Part shown: positions 1-10,231 of the stretch, in pieces
Position numbering within the stretch: the first letter of the stretch is position 1
How the letters are laid out: the number at the start of each line of letters is the position of its first letter
Origin: Actinomycetales bacterium
GTDB taxonomy: Bacteria > Actinomycetota > Actinomycetes > Actinomycetales > Microbacteriaceae
Direction: 5' to 3'
DNA length: 64,000 nt
NCBI GenBank assembly: GCA_015655415.1
Contig: JAATFB010000060.1
Coordinates: 1-64,000 of the forward strand
Program-made: the position numbers and the translations under genes
The notes under the pieces: generated by a model
The model's database searches: none
Told to the model about the DNA's origin: nothing
The model's input: the letters and a program-made list of their open reading frames with translations, nothing else

Positions 1-103
1 AAGGTGCGACGGCGCCCGTCGGCGCGCGCGCACGGCCCGAAGCGCACGCATCCGACACCCCTCCCGCAGTCATATGTGCGGGCAGGCAGATGAAGAGAGA
101 CCA

Positions 104-844
104 ATGAGAAGACGCACCATCGCTGCCGCAGCTGCGGCAGCCGTCGCCACCGCCCTCGCGGTGGCCGCGCCGCTGTCAGCCAGCGCGCACATCCAGGTTG
201 CCCCGAACCAGGCGCCCCCCGGCGGATACGCCCTGCTGACCTTCCGGGTTCCGACCGAGTCGGCGACCGCCGGAACCGTCAGGTTCGAGATCGACCTTCC
301 CACCAAGACGCCGTTCACCTCCGTGTCATACCAGCCGGTCGCGGGCTGGTCGACGGAGGTGACGACCTCCACGCTGCCGAAACCGGTGAAGATCGCGGGC
401 GCGACCGTCACCACGGCACCGACCCGGATCGTCTGGACGGCCGACCCCGGCGTCCGGATCGAGCCCGGCCAGTTCCAGCAGTTCAGCGTCACCGCCGGCG
501 CGGTGCCCGAAACCGGCAAGCTGCTGATGCCCGCCGTCCAGACCTACTCGGACGGCAGCGTCGTCCACTGGAATCAGCCGACGCCGGCGTCCGGAGAGGA
601 GCCGGAGCATCCGGCGCCGACCCTCTACATCGACGACGCCCCGCCCGGAGCGGACGCGCCAAGCCTGGTGACCAGCACACCGGCACCCGCGGCAGACGGT
701 TCGACCGTGGACCCCGCGGCGATCGGCCTGGGCATCGGCGGCGTCGTGCTGGGCGCGGTCGGGGTCGTGATCGGGGTGCTGGCCCTGACGCGGCGGCCCC
801 GGCCGACGCGGTCGGCAGCGGACGGCGACGGGGGCACGGCGTGA
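104..844 (+). CDS. YcnI/DUF1775-family secreted protein with C-terminal TM anchor
   Basis: ORF with signal peptide, AHIQVAPNQAPPGGYALLTFRVPTES motif, C-terminal TM helix; start trimmed to MRRRT. Confidence 0.85.
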   Translation: MRRRTIAAAAAAAVATALAVAAPLSASAHIQVAPNQAPPGGYALLTFRVPTESATAGTVRFEIDLPTKTPFTSVSYQPVAGWSTEVTTSTLPKPVKIAGATVTTAPTRIVWTADPGVRIEPGQFQQFSVTAGAVPETGKLLMPAVQTYSDGSVVHWNQPTPASGEEPEHPAPTLYIDDAPPGADAPSLVTSTPAPAADGSTVDPAAIGLGIGGVVLGAVGVVIGVLALTRRPRPTRSAADGDGGTA

Positions 845-1449
845 TCAGGCGCGCCACCGCGCTCGCGGCGGTGGTCGCGCTCGCCGGCGCCGCGGCGGCG
901 GGCGCGCTCACGGCGTCGCCGGCCTCCGCTCACGACTACCTCGTAGACAGCTCGCCTAAGGCGGGGTCGACGCAGACGACCCCGATCGACCGGGTGCGGC
1001 TCACCTTCGACGACGTCGTGCTCGACCTGTCGAAGACGGGGCCCGGCGCCCTGCTGCAGGTGACCGGCCCCGACGGCGGCTCGCGGCACTTCGAGACCGG
1101 ATGCCCCAGCATCCGCGACCGCGACCTGACCGTGCCGGTCGCCCTGGGGCGCGCCGGGAAGTACGTCGTGACGTGGCAGATCGTCTCGGCGGACGGGCAC
1201 GTGGTGTCCGACTCCATCCAGTTCGCCTACGCGCCCCCTCCGGGTACAAAGGCGGCCGCAGGGGCGTCCGCGAGCCCCTGCGCGGGAGCCGGCGCGACGG
1301 CGGCGCCCGCCGCGGGCGCCGGAACCGCACAGGGCACCGTCGACTCCGGTTCCGTCGGAATCGTCGTGGCGATCGCCGTCGCGATCGTCGTCCTCGCGCT
1401 GATCGCGGTGCTGGTGATCGTGCTGACACGCCGCCGAGTACGCGACTGA
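841..1449 (+). CDS. CopC-domain copper resistance-like protein
   Basis: ORF with signal peptide, AHDYLVDSSPKAGST...VRLTFDDVV and WQIVSADGHVVSDSIQFAY motifs, C-terminal TM; overlaps the upstream gene (GTGA). Confidence 0.85.
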   Translation: MIRRATALAAVVALAGAAAAGALTASPASAHDYLVDSSPKAGSTQTTPIDRVRLTFDDVVLDLSKTGPGALLQVTGPDGGSRHFETGCPSIRDRDLTVPVALGRAGKYVVTWQIVSADGHVVSDSIQFAYAPPPGTKAAAGASASPCAGAGATAAPAAGAGTAQGTVDSGSVGIVVAIAVAIVVLALIAVLVIVLTRRRVRD

Positions 1450-1469
1450 CGGAGTCCCGACCGCAATGT

Positions 1470-1510
1470 GGGGGCGGATGCCGTGCGCCCGCGCCACGGC
1501 ATCCGCCCCC
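1470..1510. terminator. Hairpin downstream of copC-like gene
   Basis: GGGGGCGGATGCCGTG / CACGGCATCCGCCCCC, perfect 16-bp stem, 9-nt loop. Confidence 0.6.
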
Positions 1511-1560
1511 GATGCCCCCCTGACGAGCACGTGCGGGCGCCCGCCGTGGCACCGGCGGTA

Positions 1561-1584
1561 TAGTTACTTCACGTCAAGCAACTA
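1561..1584. promoter_or_regulatory. Imperfect palindrome, candidate MarR operator overlapping a TATAGT -10
   Basis: TAGTTACTT-CACGTC-AAGCAACTA, 8/9 arm match; TATAGT at 1559-1564. Confidence 0.5.
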
Positions 1585-1611
1585 GTTCAGCCGTGACGTC
1601 CCTGGAGCTCC

Positions 1612-3459
1612 GTGACCACCGCTACCACCCCTCCGCCCTCCCGCACCCTCTTCAGCAAGGAGCACCCGCACTACAAGTGGGTCGCTCTCAGCAACACCAC
1701 CCTCGGCATGCTGATGGCGACGATCAACTCCTCGATCGTCATCATCTCGCTGCCCGCCATCTTCACCGGCATCAAGCTCGACCCGCTCGGCGAGGGCAAT
1801 GTGAGCTATCTGCTCTGGATGCTCATGGGCTACATGCTCGTCACCGCCGTGCTCGTCGTGACGTTCGGCCGTCTCGGCGACATGTACGGGCGCGTGCGGA
1901 TCTACAACCTGGGGTTCGTCGTCTTCTCGGTGGGGTCGGTCGCCCTCGCGTTCGACCCGTTCACCAGCGGAGCCGGAGCGATGTGGCTGATCGCCTGGCG
2001 CTTCGTGCAGGGCATCGGCGGCGCGATGCTGTTCGCCAACTCCACGGCCATCCTGACCGACGCCTTCCCCGCCCACCGCCGGGGCATGGCGCTCGGCATC
2101 AACCAGGTCGCGGCCATCGCCGGAAGCTTCATCGGCCTCATCGTCGGCGGCCTCCTCGCCGTCATCGACTGGCGCGCCGTGTTCTTCGTCAGCGTGCCGA
2201 TCGGGATCACAGGCACCATCTGGTCGTACATCTCGCTCAAGGAGGTGGGCACCCGCAACCCCGGCAAGCTCGACTGGCCAGGCAACGTCACCTTCGCGGT
2301 CGGCCTCTTCGCACTGCTCACCGCCATCACCTACGGCATCCAGCCCTACGGCGACAGCTCCACCGGATGGACCAACCCGTGGGTGATCGGCGGCATCGTC
2401 GGCGGCATCGTGCTGCTGGCGGTCTTCACCTTCATCGAGCTGAGGGCCAGGGCCCCCATGTTCAACATGCGGCTGTTCCGGATCCGCGCCTTCGCGATGG
2501 CCAACCTCGCGGGCCTGCTCGCATCCGTCGGTCGCGGCGGCCTGCAGTTCATGCTGATCATCTGGCTGCAGGGCATCTGGCTGCCGCTGCACGGCTTCGA
2601 CTATGCGGAGACGCCGCTCTGGGCGGGCATCTACATGCTGCCGATCACGATCGGCTTCCTCATCGCGGGCCCGCTCTCCGGCGTGCTGTCCGACCGCTTC
2701 GGCGCCCGCCTGTTCGCCACCCTCGGCCTGGTGGTCGTCGCCATCACATTCGTGCTGCTGCTGGTCATCCCGGTGAACTTCGACTATTGGCAGTTCGCCA
2801 TCATCACCGGACTCTCAGGGCTCGGCTCCGGGATGTTCGGGGCGCCGAACCGCACCGCCATCATGAACAGCGTTCCGGCGAACCAGCGCGGGGCGGCATC
2901 CGGCATGGCGGGAACGGTGCAGAACGCCGGCACCTCGCTGTCGATCGGCCTGTTCTTCTCGTTGCTCATCTCCGGGCTCGCCGCGTCCCTCCCCTCCTCC
3001 CTGTACAACGGGCTCACCTCGCACGGGGTGCCGGCCGCCGCGGCGCACAAGATCGCCGAGCTGCCGCCGGTGGGCACCGTCTTCGCCGCCTTCCTCGGCT
3101 ACAACCCGATCCAGAGCCTGCTCGGACCGACGGGCGTGCTCGCCCGGCTGCCGAAGGCCGACGCCGCGGCGCTGACGGGCAAGGAGTTCTTCCCGCAGCT
3201 CATCCAGCAGCCGTTCCACGACGGCCTCGTGGTGGTGTTCATCGCCGCCGCCATCATGTCGCTGATCGGCGCCGTCGCGTCGTTCGGCCGCGGCAAGAAG
3301 TACGTGCACGTCGACGAGCTCGTCGCCGCCCCGCATGCCATCGCGCACGAGCAGGGCCGGGACGCCTCCGGCACGGCGTCCGTGGACGCGAGCGATGCCG
3401 ACGAGCACCGGCGCGCCCAGGCGGGCGCGCCCGAGCGCACCGCGCCCGACCGCACCTAG
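1612..3459 (+). CDS. MFS drug exporter, DHA2/EmrB-QacA type
   Basis: 615 aa, about 14 hydrophobic segments, GRLGDMYGR and [12 protein letters not shown] motifs. Confidence 0.9.
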   Translation: MTTATTPPPSRTLFSKEHPHYKWVALSNTTLGMLMATINSSIVIISLPAIFTGIKLDPLGEGNVSYLLWMLMGYMLVTAVLVVTFGRLGDMYGRVRIYNLGFVVFSVGSVALAFDPFTSGAGAMWLIAWRFVQGIGGAMLFANSTAILTDAFPAHRRGMALGINQVAAIAGSFIGLIVGGLLAVIDWRAVFFVSVPIGITGTIWSYISLKEVGTRNPGKLDWPGNVTFAVGLFALLTAITYGIQPYGDSSTGWTNPWVIGGIVGGIVLLAVFTFIELRARAPMFNMRLFRIRAFAMANLAGLLASVGRGGLQFMLIIWLQGIWLPLHGFDYAETPLWAGIYMLPITIGFLIAGPLSGVLSDRFGARLFATLGLVVVAITFVLLLVIPVNFDYWQFAIITGLSGLGSGMFGAPNRTAIMNSVPANQRGAASGMAGTVQNAGTSLSIGLFFSLLISGLAASLPSSLYNGLTSHGVPAAAAHKIAELPPVGTVFAAFLGYNPIQSLLGPTGVLARLPKADAAALTGKEFFPQLIQQPFHDGLVVVFIAAAIMSLIGAVASFGRGKKYVHVDELVAAPHAIAHEQGRDASGTASVDASDADEHRRAQAGAPERTAPDRT

Positions 3460-3468
3460 GATCGACGG

Positions 3469-3957
3469 ATGTCCACCCCGCCCGACAGCCCGGCGTCCCT
3501 GGACCGCGCTGAGACCGCGGCGCGTCTCGCGGTCGCGATCGGCCGGCTCAACCGCCGCATCCGCCCGGTGGGCGAGGGGCTGACGCACGCCCAGCTCTCG
3601 GCGCTGTCGAGCATCGTGCGCAAGGGTGCGCTCCGGCCCGGCGACCTGGCTCGCATCGAGTCGATCGCAGCGCCGAGCGCCACGCGCGTTGTGGCTGAGC
3701 TGGAGTCCCAGGGGCTGGTGGAGCGCCAGGCCGATCCGGACGACGGCAGGTCGTCACTCGTCAGCGCGACGGATGCCGGGCTCGCGGCCGTGCTCAGCGC
3801 CCGCGCCGAGCGCGCCCGCCGCATCTCGGTGCTCCTGGCGGGACTCGACGAGCACGAGCTGAGCACCGTCGCGGCGGCACTCGACGCGCTCGAGGCCGCC
3901 GCAGCGTATGTGCCCCCGCCGGAGTCGTCCGACACCCCCGCGCGAGAACAGCAGTGA
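3469..3957 (+). CDS. MarR-family transcriptional regulator
   Basis: 162 aa, wHTH: LTHAQLSALSSIVRKGALRPGDLARIESIAAPSATRVVAELESQGLVERQADPDDGRSS. Confidence 0.9.
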   Translation: MSTPPDSPASLDRAETAARLAVAIGRLNRRIRPVGEGLTHAQLSALSSIVRKGALRPGDLARIESIAAPSATRVVAELESQGLVERQADPDDGRSSLVSATDAGLAAVLSARAERARRISVLLAGLDEHELSTVAAALDALEAAAAYVPPPESSDTPAREQQ

Positions 3958-3967
3958 TCGTGCGCCC

Positions 3968-4004
3968 GCGCTGAGAACAGCAGGAATTCTGCTGTTCTCA
4001 GCGC
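3968..4004. terminator. Bidirectional terminator between convergent marR and helicase genes
   Basis: GCGCTGAGAACAGCAG-GAATT-CTGCTGTTCTCAGCGC, perfect 16-bp stem, followed by TTTCTG. Confidence 0.75.
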
Positions 4005-4052
4005 TTTCTGCTGTTTCCGACGCGGCGACGACGATCGCATCGCGAGGGCGAC

Positions 4053-4134
4053 CCGTCACGCGGACGCCGGAGCCGGACCCGTCACGCGGACGCCTGATCC
4101 GTCACGCGGTTGCCGGATCCGTCACGCGGACGCC
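4053..4134. repeat. Short direct repeats CCGTCACGCGGACGCC, 4 copies
   Basis: Copies at 4053, 4079, 4099 (GGTTGCC variant) and 4119. Confidence 0.7.
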
Positions 4135-5972
4135 ATCAGGTCGCTGATCCTGGCGTCTCCCGCGGCGACCTCTTCGAAGCCCGCCTCGATCTCTGCGCGG
4201 CCCAACAGCTCCGACATGCGTCGGCGGCGCTGGCGGGTGATGAGCGTCACGACCGTTCCGGGCTTGCCGGCCCGGCCGGTGCGACCGGAGCGGTGCAGGT
4301 AGGTCTTGTACTCGTCCGGGGCGTCGGCCTGCACGACGAGGTCGATGTCGTCGACATGGATGCCGCGCGCCGCGACGTCCGTCGCCACGAGCACCGAGAC
4401 GCGACCGTTCGACAGCTTGTCGAGGTTGCGCTGGCGCCTCGACTGGCTCAGATCCCCGTGCAACGACACGGCCGGGATGCCGGCGTCGTCGAGCTGGTCG
4501 GCGAGCTGCTCGGCGAACGCGCGAGTGCGGGCGAACACCAGCGTCTTGCCGTCGCGGTCGGCGAGCTGCTCGACGATCGCGCTCTTCTCGCGGTGCTCGA
4601 TGACGAAGACCCGGTGGTCGATCGTTCCCGACGCCTGGTCCTCGCCCGCCACCTCGTGCACCGCGGGATCGACGAGGAACTCGCCGACCAACGACGCCAC
4701 ACCGGTGTCGAGCGTGGCGGAGAACAGCAGTCTCTGGCCGCCGTCGCCGGTGAGGCGCAAAATGCGCTGCACCGGTTCCAAGAATCCCAGGTCGCACATG
4801 TGGTCTGCCTCGTCGAGCACCGTGATGGCGACCTCGCTGAGGTCAAGGTGCCCCTGCTCGATGAGGTCCTCGATGCGTCCCGGCGTGCCGATCACGATGT
4901 CGACCCCTCGGCGCAGCGCGCCAACCTGGCGGCCCTGGGGAACGCCGCCGTAGATCTGCGTGGTGAACAGGCCGACGCTTTGCGCGATCGGCTGCACGGT
5001 GCGGTCGATCTGCAGGGCCAGCTCGCGGGTGGGCGCCATGATCAGCGCCCGGGGCGAACGGCCCATGGTGCGCCTGCCGCTGGCACGGCCCGACTCGGAC
5101 CAGAGTCGCATCAGGCGCTCGACGAGGGGGGCGCCGAAGGCGATCGTCTTTCCGCTTCCGGTGCGGCCGCGTCCCAGCACATCGCGCCCGGCGAGCACGT
5201 CGGGGATCGTCGCGGCCTGGATGGGGAACGGCGCATCGGCGCCGAGGCCGGCCAGCGCGCGCACGATGTTGCCGCCGAGCCCCAGGTCGCCGAAGGTGAC
5301 GCCGTCGACGTCGGACGCCTGGATCGCCTCCGCCTCCAGTCGCTCGAGCACCACGTCGTCCGCCGGAGTGAACGAGGAGCGCGCGTCGTGCGACGGGTAG
5401 AAGTCCGATCCGCGCGGCTGACGCGGGGCGCGGTCCTCATCGGCGCGACGGCGCGGACGGTCGTCGCTCTGCCGGCGCGGGCGGTCGTCGCCGAACCGAC
5501 GTGCCGGACGATCGCCGGAGTCGCGGCGCGGCCTATCCTCCGCGCGTCGTTCCGAACGCTCGCCGCGATACGAACGGGAGACGTCGTGATCCTCGCGCCG
5601 ACGGAGCGGGCGGTCGTCTCTGGGGCCTACGGCGCGCTCGAAGCGACCAGTGGCGGCCCGATCGGCGGAGCGAGCAGGGCCACGCTCGCGACGGTCCGGC
5701 GCCCCCTCGACGTTTCGGGTCGCAACGATGTCGCGCGAGCGTCCGCCGCGCGGGCGTGCCGGGGCGATGCCGTGCGCGGCCCGCTCTTCCGCCGTCCAGC
5801 GGCGCTTCTTCGGGGCGTCCGCCTCGTCCGCGGGGCGATAGCCGCGGTGGCCGGCGCTGCGACTGCCGGGCTTGGAGGTGCCGAAGCGCTGAGCGTCGGC
5901 CTTCCGGGCGCCGTATCGAGGATCGAAGTCGCGGGCCGGACGTCCGCCCGCCGGTTTCTTGTTCTTGGGCAT
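4122..5972 (-). CDS. DEAD/DEAH-box RNA helicase with basic N-terminal extension
   Basis: GRGRTGSGKTIAF, APTRELALQID, VLDEADHMCD, FSAT and HRSGRTGRAGKPG motifs; start trimmed to MPKNKKPAGG. Confidence 0.9.
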   Translation of the reverse strand: MPKNKKPAGGRPARDFDPRYGARKADAQRFGTSKPGSRSAGHRGYRPADEADAPKKRRWTAEERAAHGIAPARPRGGRSRDIVATRNVEGAPDRRERGPARSADRAATGRFERAVGPRDDRPLRRREDHDVSRSYRGERSERRAEDRPRRDSGDRPARRFGDDRPRRQSDDRPRRRADEDRAPRQPRGSDFYPSHDARSSFTPADDVVLERLEAEAIQASDVDGVTFGDLGLGGNIVRALAGLGADAPFPIQAATIPDVLAGRDVLGRGRTGSGKTIAFGAPLVERLMRLWSESGRASGRRTMGRSPRALIMAPTRELALQIDRTVQPIAQSVGLFTTQIYGGVPQGRQVGALRRGVDIVIGTPGRIEDLIEQGHLDLSEVAITVLDEADHMCDLGFLEPVQRILRLTGDGGQRLLFSATLDTGVASLVGEFLVDPAVHEVAGEDQASGTIDHRVFVIEHREKSAIVEQLADRDGKTLVFARTRAFAEQLADQLDDAGIPAVSLHGDLSQSRRQRNLDKLSNGRVSVLVATDVAARGIHVDDIDLVVQADAPDEYKTYLHRSGRTGRAGKPGTVVTLITRQRRRRMSELLGRAEIEAGFEEVAAGDARISDLMASA

Positions 5973-6358
5973 GAGGATTCTTCTGGGTTGTTCTCGGGTG
6001 TGCATGGCAGAACCCGCGACACGTCGTCGCGTCCTTGCAGAACCTGTTGGCGGACGGCGACCAGCACCGCCACCGTGAGGACCGTTCACATACAGTGGTC
6101 ATCCGCCCCGGGGCCGTCGACGGCTGATCGACGTCCGGAATGGTGCTCACAGCACCGGCGGAACCGGCCCACAGGACTGACAAACCCATCCGCGCGAGTG
6201 CGCGGTGTCCTGAGCCGACTGGTCGAGTCTATCGCATGCGCACCGACGGACCGCGCCATCGCCGACGACGAGGTGTCGCGTGCGCCCTGCCTCGCGAGGC
6301 GACCTTCCGCGCCTGCGCCGCACGCCGGCCGGGGAAACGGACACGAGGAACCGATTCG

Positions 6359-6387
6359 TTGACAGCCTCTCGGTAATACTGTAATAC
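6359..6387 (+). promoter_or_regulatory. SigA-type promoter of the ABC importer operon
   Basis: TTGACA (6359-6364), 17-nt spacer, TAATAC (6382-6387). Confidence 0.65.
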
Positions 6388-6390
6388 AGT
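6378..6390. promoter_or_regulatory. GTAATAC palindrome, candidate GntR operator site 1
   Basis: ACTGTA-A-TACAGT, perfect 6+1+6 dyad overlapping the -10. Confidence 0.7.
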
Positions 6391-6393
6391 CGT

Positions 6394-8160
6394 GTGACGC
6401 TTTCTCGATCCGTCAATGATGACGGCACCCCGATCCGGCGGTTCCACCCGAAGCCGTTCCTCATCCTCAGCATCGTGCTCGCGAGCCTGTTCGCCATAGT
6501 CGCGATCTATCCGCTCCTTCGCGTCGTGCTCGGTCTGTTCAACGTGAACGGCGCGTGGACGGCCGCCCCCATCCTCCACATGTTCGCGGTCAAGGGCCTG
6601 TGGCAGATGCTCGTCAACACGATCGTCGTCGTCGTCGTGAGCAGCGTTCTGGCGCTCGTCGTGGGTGCCGTGTTGGCTTGGCTCAACGAGCGCACCAATG
6701 CGCGGATGGGTACTCTCACCGACTCGCTGCCGCTCATCACCTACCTGGTGCCCCCGCTCGCCGGCGCAATCGGCTGGGCGCTGCTCCTCTCACCATCGGC
6801 GGGCGTGCTCAACGTTCTGCTCCGCGGCGGCGACCCCAGCGGGAGCGGCCCGCTCAACATCTTCAGTTGGCCCGGTCTGGTCTTCGTCTACACCCTGTAC
6901 TCGGTTCCGTACGCGTTCATCGCCGTCTCGAACGGCCTGCGCAACACGGACACGAGCCTCGAGGAGCAGTCGCGGGTGAGCGGCGCCAGCCTCGGGCGGA
7001 CGCTGTGGAGCGTCACGATCCCCTCGATCCGACCGGCGCTCGGCGGCGCGGTTCTCCTCATGGTGACCCAGGCTCTCGCGCTCTACTCGGTGCCCGTCAT
7101 CATCGGTACCGGCGCGAACATCCCGACCCTGGCCGTGGAGATCGTCAACCTGCTCAACTTCTCCTACCCGCCCCACACCAGCGAAGCCATCGGCCTGACG
7201 CTCATCATGGTCGTCCTCGTCGTGGTCGCGTGGGTGGCACAGAGTCGCATCCTGAGGTCCGGGCGCCACGGAACCCTGGGCGGCAGGGGGCAGCGCTTCG
7301 AGGTCACGACCCTCAAGGGCTGGCTCTGGCCGGCCCGGGCGATCTTCCTGCTCTACGGCCTGTTCGCCGTGCTGCTGCCGGTGTTCGCGCTCGTCATCGT
7401 CACGCTCGAGGGCTTCTGGTCGGCGACCATCAACTGGTCGACGCTCAGCGTCAACTGGTTCCTGAAGGCGCTCCAGGACCCGACCACCACGAAGGCGCTC
7501 GGCAACTCGATGCTGCTCGGCGTGGTGGGCGCGACCGTCGGCATCATCATCGCCGCGATCGTCTCAGTGCTCGTCGCCCGGAACCGCACCCGGCTCACCG
7601 GCGTGGTCGACGGCGCGATCAAGCTCCCGTCGGTGGTCTCCCACATCGTCATCGGCGTGGGCATGATCCTCGCCTTCGGAGGGCCGCCGTTCATGCTCGG
7701 CGGCACGGTCGCGATCCTGTTGATCGCCTATCTCGTGGTCTACCTCGCGCAAGGTTCGGTGACCACCGATGCCGCCGTCGCACAGGTGGGCAACGAGCTC
7801 GCCGAGGCGTCCTCCGTCGCCGGCGCGGGCTACGGACGCACCTTCTTCCGTGTGTATCTGCCGCTGATCCTCCCGGCGATGGTCGCGGGCTGGGCGTTCC
7901 TGTTCGCCCGCATGGCCGGCGACCTCACGGTGACGGCGATCCTGGGCTCGCCGAGCAACGTCACCATGGGCTACCTCATCATGCAGATCTTCCACAACGG
8001 GTCGTACGGCCAGCTGGCGCCGATCGCGATCATCATCACGGTGGTCTCATCGGTGGTCGTCATCGCGGTCATCGCGATCTCGAACACGTGGAGCCGGCGG
8101 CACACCAGGAAACGGCCGATCAAGGCCGGGCGAGAAGCGACAGCGACGGTGGCGAAGTGA
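6394..8160 (+). CDS. ABC transporter permease, fused two-domain, Fe3+/2-aminoethylphosphonate class
   Basis: 588 aa polytopic protein with two BPD permease signatures (EEQSRVSGASLGRTLWSVTIPSIRPAL; NELAEASSVAGAGYGRTFFRVYLPLILPAM). Confidence 0.88.
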   Translation: MTLSRSVNDDGTPIRRFHPKPFLILSIVLASLFAIVAIYPLLRVVLGLFNVNGAWTAAPILHMFAVKGLWQMLVNTIVVVVVSSVLALVVGAVLAWLNERTNARMGTLTDSLPLITYLVPPLAGAIGWALLLSPSAGVLNVLLRGGDPSGSGPLNIFSWPGLVFVYTLYSVPYAFIAVSNGLRNTDTSLEEQSRVSGASLGRTLWSVTIPSIRPALGGAVLLMVTQALALYSVPVIIGTGANIPTLAVEIVNLLNFSYPPHTSEAIGLTLIMVVLVVVAWVAQSRILRSGRHGTLGGRGQRFEVTTLKGWLWPARAIFLLYGLFAVLLPVFALVIVTLEGFWSATINWSTLSVNWFLKALQDPTTTKALGNSMLLGVVGATVGIIIAAIVSVLVARNRTRLTGVVDGAIKLPSVVSHIVIGVGMILAFGGPPFMLGGTVAILLIAYLVVYLAQGSVTTDAAVAQVGNELAEASSVAGAGYGRTFFRVYLPLILPAMVAGWAFLFARMAGDLTVTAILGSPSNVTMGYLIMQIFHNGSYGQLAPIAIIITVVSSVVVIAVIAISNTWSRRHTRKRPIKAGREATATVAK

Positions 8161-8189
8161 CCAACACGGGATCGAGGGAGCGAAAGCAG

Positions 8190-9347
8190 ATGAGCGGGAC
8201 TGCGACGGAGGCGGCCTCGCCGGCCGAGGTATCCGCCGGACGCGCGCCGATCGTGCAGGTGAAGGGGCTGTCCAAGCGCTTCAAGCGGGAATCCGGTGCG
8301 ATCACCGCGGCGGTCGACGACATCTCTCTGGAGGTCGCGGCAGGCGAGTTCGTGGTCCTGCTCGGGCCGTCCGGCTGCGGCAAGACGACGCTGCTGCGGA
8401 TGCTGGCGGGACTCGAGGTGCCGGATGGCGGCTCGATCGCGATCCGTGGACGCACCGTGTACGACGCCGCCGCGAAGGTCAGCGTGCCGACCGAGCGCCG
8501 CTCGATCAGCATGGTCTTCCAGTCGTATGCGCTGTGGCCCCACATGACGGTCGCGCAGAACATCGCCTACCCCCTGAACCGGTCGGGAAAGAGGCTGGGC
8601 AAGGCGGAGATCGCACGGCAGGTCGAACGCGTGCTGGAGCTCGTGCGCATCCCGGATCTGGCACAGCAGTACCCGAACCAGATGAGCGGCGGGCAGCAGC
8701 AGCGCGTCGCGCTCGCTCGCGCGCTCGTCTCCGGCAGCGACCTCGTACTCTTCGACGAGCCGCTCTCGAACGTCGACGCGCAGGTGCGCGAGCGGTTGCG
8801 CTACGAGCTGCTCGACATCCAGCGCGAGCTCGGCTTCGCAGCGGTCTACGTCACGCACGACCAATCGGAGGCCATGGGCCTCGCGAACCGGATCGCGGTG
8901 ATGGGCGCAGGCCGCATCCGCCAGATCGCCTCTCCGCGCGAGACCTACGAGAACCCGGTGTCCCGCTACGTCGCGAACTTCGTCGGTGTGAGCAACGAGG
9001 AGCCGGGAACGGTCGTCTCGCTCGACGGGGACGTCGCGACGCTGCACACGGCGACCGGCGAGCTGCAGGGCCGTGTGACGGGCGGTGCGGTGGCGGTCGG
9101 AGACGAGGCCACTCTCGTGTGGCGTCCGGAGCACGCGACCGTGTCCGTGCAGGAGCCGACGGACGCTCGGTTCCGCTTCCCCGCACGCGTCGAGGCACTG
9201 CTGTTCGAGGGTGCCCACAACGAGGTGGTGCTGGATGTCGGGGGACGGCGTGCCCGGGCGTGGGCCCACGTGACGGCCGCCCTCGACGCGGGCTCCACCG
9301 TGTGGGTCGCCCTGAACCCCGCCTACGCCCGGGTCCTCAAGGACTAG
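8190..9347 (+). CDS. ABC transporter ATP-binding protein, FbpC/PotA/PhnT type
   Basis: Walker A GPSGCGKTTLL, signature MSGGQQQRVALARAL, Walker B LVLFDEPLSNVD, C-terminal TOBE-like region. Confidence 0.9.
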   Translation: MSGTATEAASPAEVSAGRAPIVQVKGLSKRFKRESGAITAAVDDISLEVAAGEFVVLLGPSGCGKTTLLRMLAGLEVPDGGSIAIRGRTVYDAAAKVSVPTERRSISMVFQSYALWPHMTVAQNIAYPLNRSGKRLGKAEIARQVERVLELVRIPDLAQQYPNQMSGGQQQRVALARALVSGSDLVLFDEPLSNVDAQVRERLRYELLDIQRELGFAAVYVTHDQSEAMGLANRIAVMGAGRIRQIASPRETYENPVSRYVANFVGVSNEEPGTVVSLDGDVATLHTATGELQGRVTGGAVAVGDEATLVWRPEHATVSVQEPTDARFRFPARVEALLFEGAHNEVVLDVGGRRARAWAHVTAALDAGSTVWVALNPAYARVLKD

Positions 9348-9431
9348 GCATCCGGATGGCTCAGCCGGAAGATCGTGCCCTCGTCGCGCGCAGTGAAGAC
9401 CTGCGCCGCCCCCGCGGAGACCTGCAGTGTT

Positions 9432-9444
9432 ACCGTAATACGGT
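9432..9444. promoter_or_regulatory. GTAATAC palindrome, candidate GntR operator site 2
   Basis: ACCGTA-A-TACGGT, perfect 6+1+6 dyad upstream of the gntR gene. Confidence 0.7.
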
Positions 9445-9481
9445 CGCAACCGCGCGGATTCGCCGCCGGCGCAGAACGCTG

Positions 9482-10225
9482 ATGAAAGGGTCACGCATCA
9501 TGGCCGCAGTATCGCAAGTCGCTACCCGTGGAACCCCGGCGACGGTGATGATCCCCAGGGTTGCCGCGCCCCTGCGGCAGGAGCTGCTCGGGCACATCCG
9601 CGCGGCGATCTCCGCTGGCGAGTACAAGCCGGGCGAACGGCTTGTCGAGAGGGTGCTCTGCGAGCGGTACGGCGTGAGCCGGACCGTCGTCCGGGAGGCG
9701 CTGCGCCATCTCGAGGCGGAGGGACTCGTGACCATCGTCCCGAACCGCGGGCCCGTCGTCACCGTGCTCTCTCGGCAAGACGTGGAAGGTCTCTTCGAGG
9801 TCCGTGCCGCCATGGAGGCTCTTGCCGCCGAGCGCTTCGCAGAGCGCGCGACACCGGCTGAGCGCGCGGAGCTTGCGGCATCCTGCGACGCGGTCGAAGC
9901 CGCCTACTCCACGGAAGAGCCGGAAAGCTGGATCAATGCGAAGGATGCCTATTACGACGTCCTGCTGAAGGGCGCGCACAACGATCTCATCCGGAGCACG
10001 ATCGTGGGCATCCACTCCCGCATCCAGGTCATGCGCGGTCGCTCGCTGTCGGCGCCCGGCCGGCGCGAGGCGAGCCTCGCAGAGATCCGCGAGATCACCA
10101 GGCTCGCCGTCGCGGGGAAGGCCGCAGAGGCGGCGAAGGCGGCACGCAGGCACGTCGAGGACGCCGAAAGGGTGGCCTTCGCGCAGAGCGCCGAACTGGC
10201 TCCGTCGAACACATCGGAAGGATGA
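9482..10225 (+). CDS. GntR-family regulator, FadR/FCD-type
   Basis: LRQELLGHIRAAISAGEYKPGERLVERVLCERYGVSRTVVREALRHLEAEGLV wHTH plus helical C-terminal domain. Confidence 0.9.
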   Translation: MKGSRIMAAVSQVATRGTPATVMIPRVAAPLRQELLGHIRAAISAGEYKPGERLVERVLCERYGVSRTVVREALRHLEAEGLVTIVPNRGPVVTVLSRQDVEGLFEVRAAMEALAAERFAERATPAERAELAASCDAVEAAYSTEEPESWINAKDAYYDVLLKGAHNDLIRSTIVGIHSRIQVMRGRSLSAPGRREASLAEIREITRLAVAGKAAEAAKAARRHVEDAERVAFAQSAELAPSNTSEG

Positions 10226-10231
10226 CGACAC

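Noticed and set aside
1593-3512. 639-aa plus-strand ORF overlapping the MFS gene
   Set aside because: Frame-shifted version of the MFS gene, no TM pattern.
4110-6362. 750-aa plus-strand ORF opposite the helicase
   Set aside because: Antisense shadow ORF typical of high GC; no recognisable motifs, whereas the minus strand has all DEAD-box motifs.
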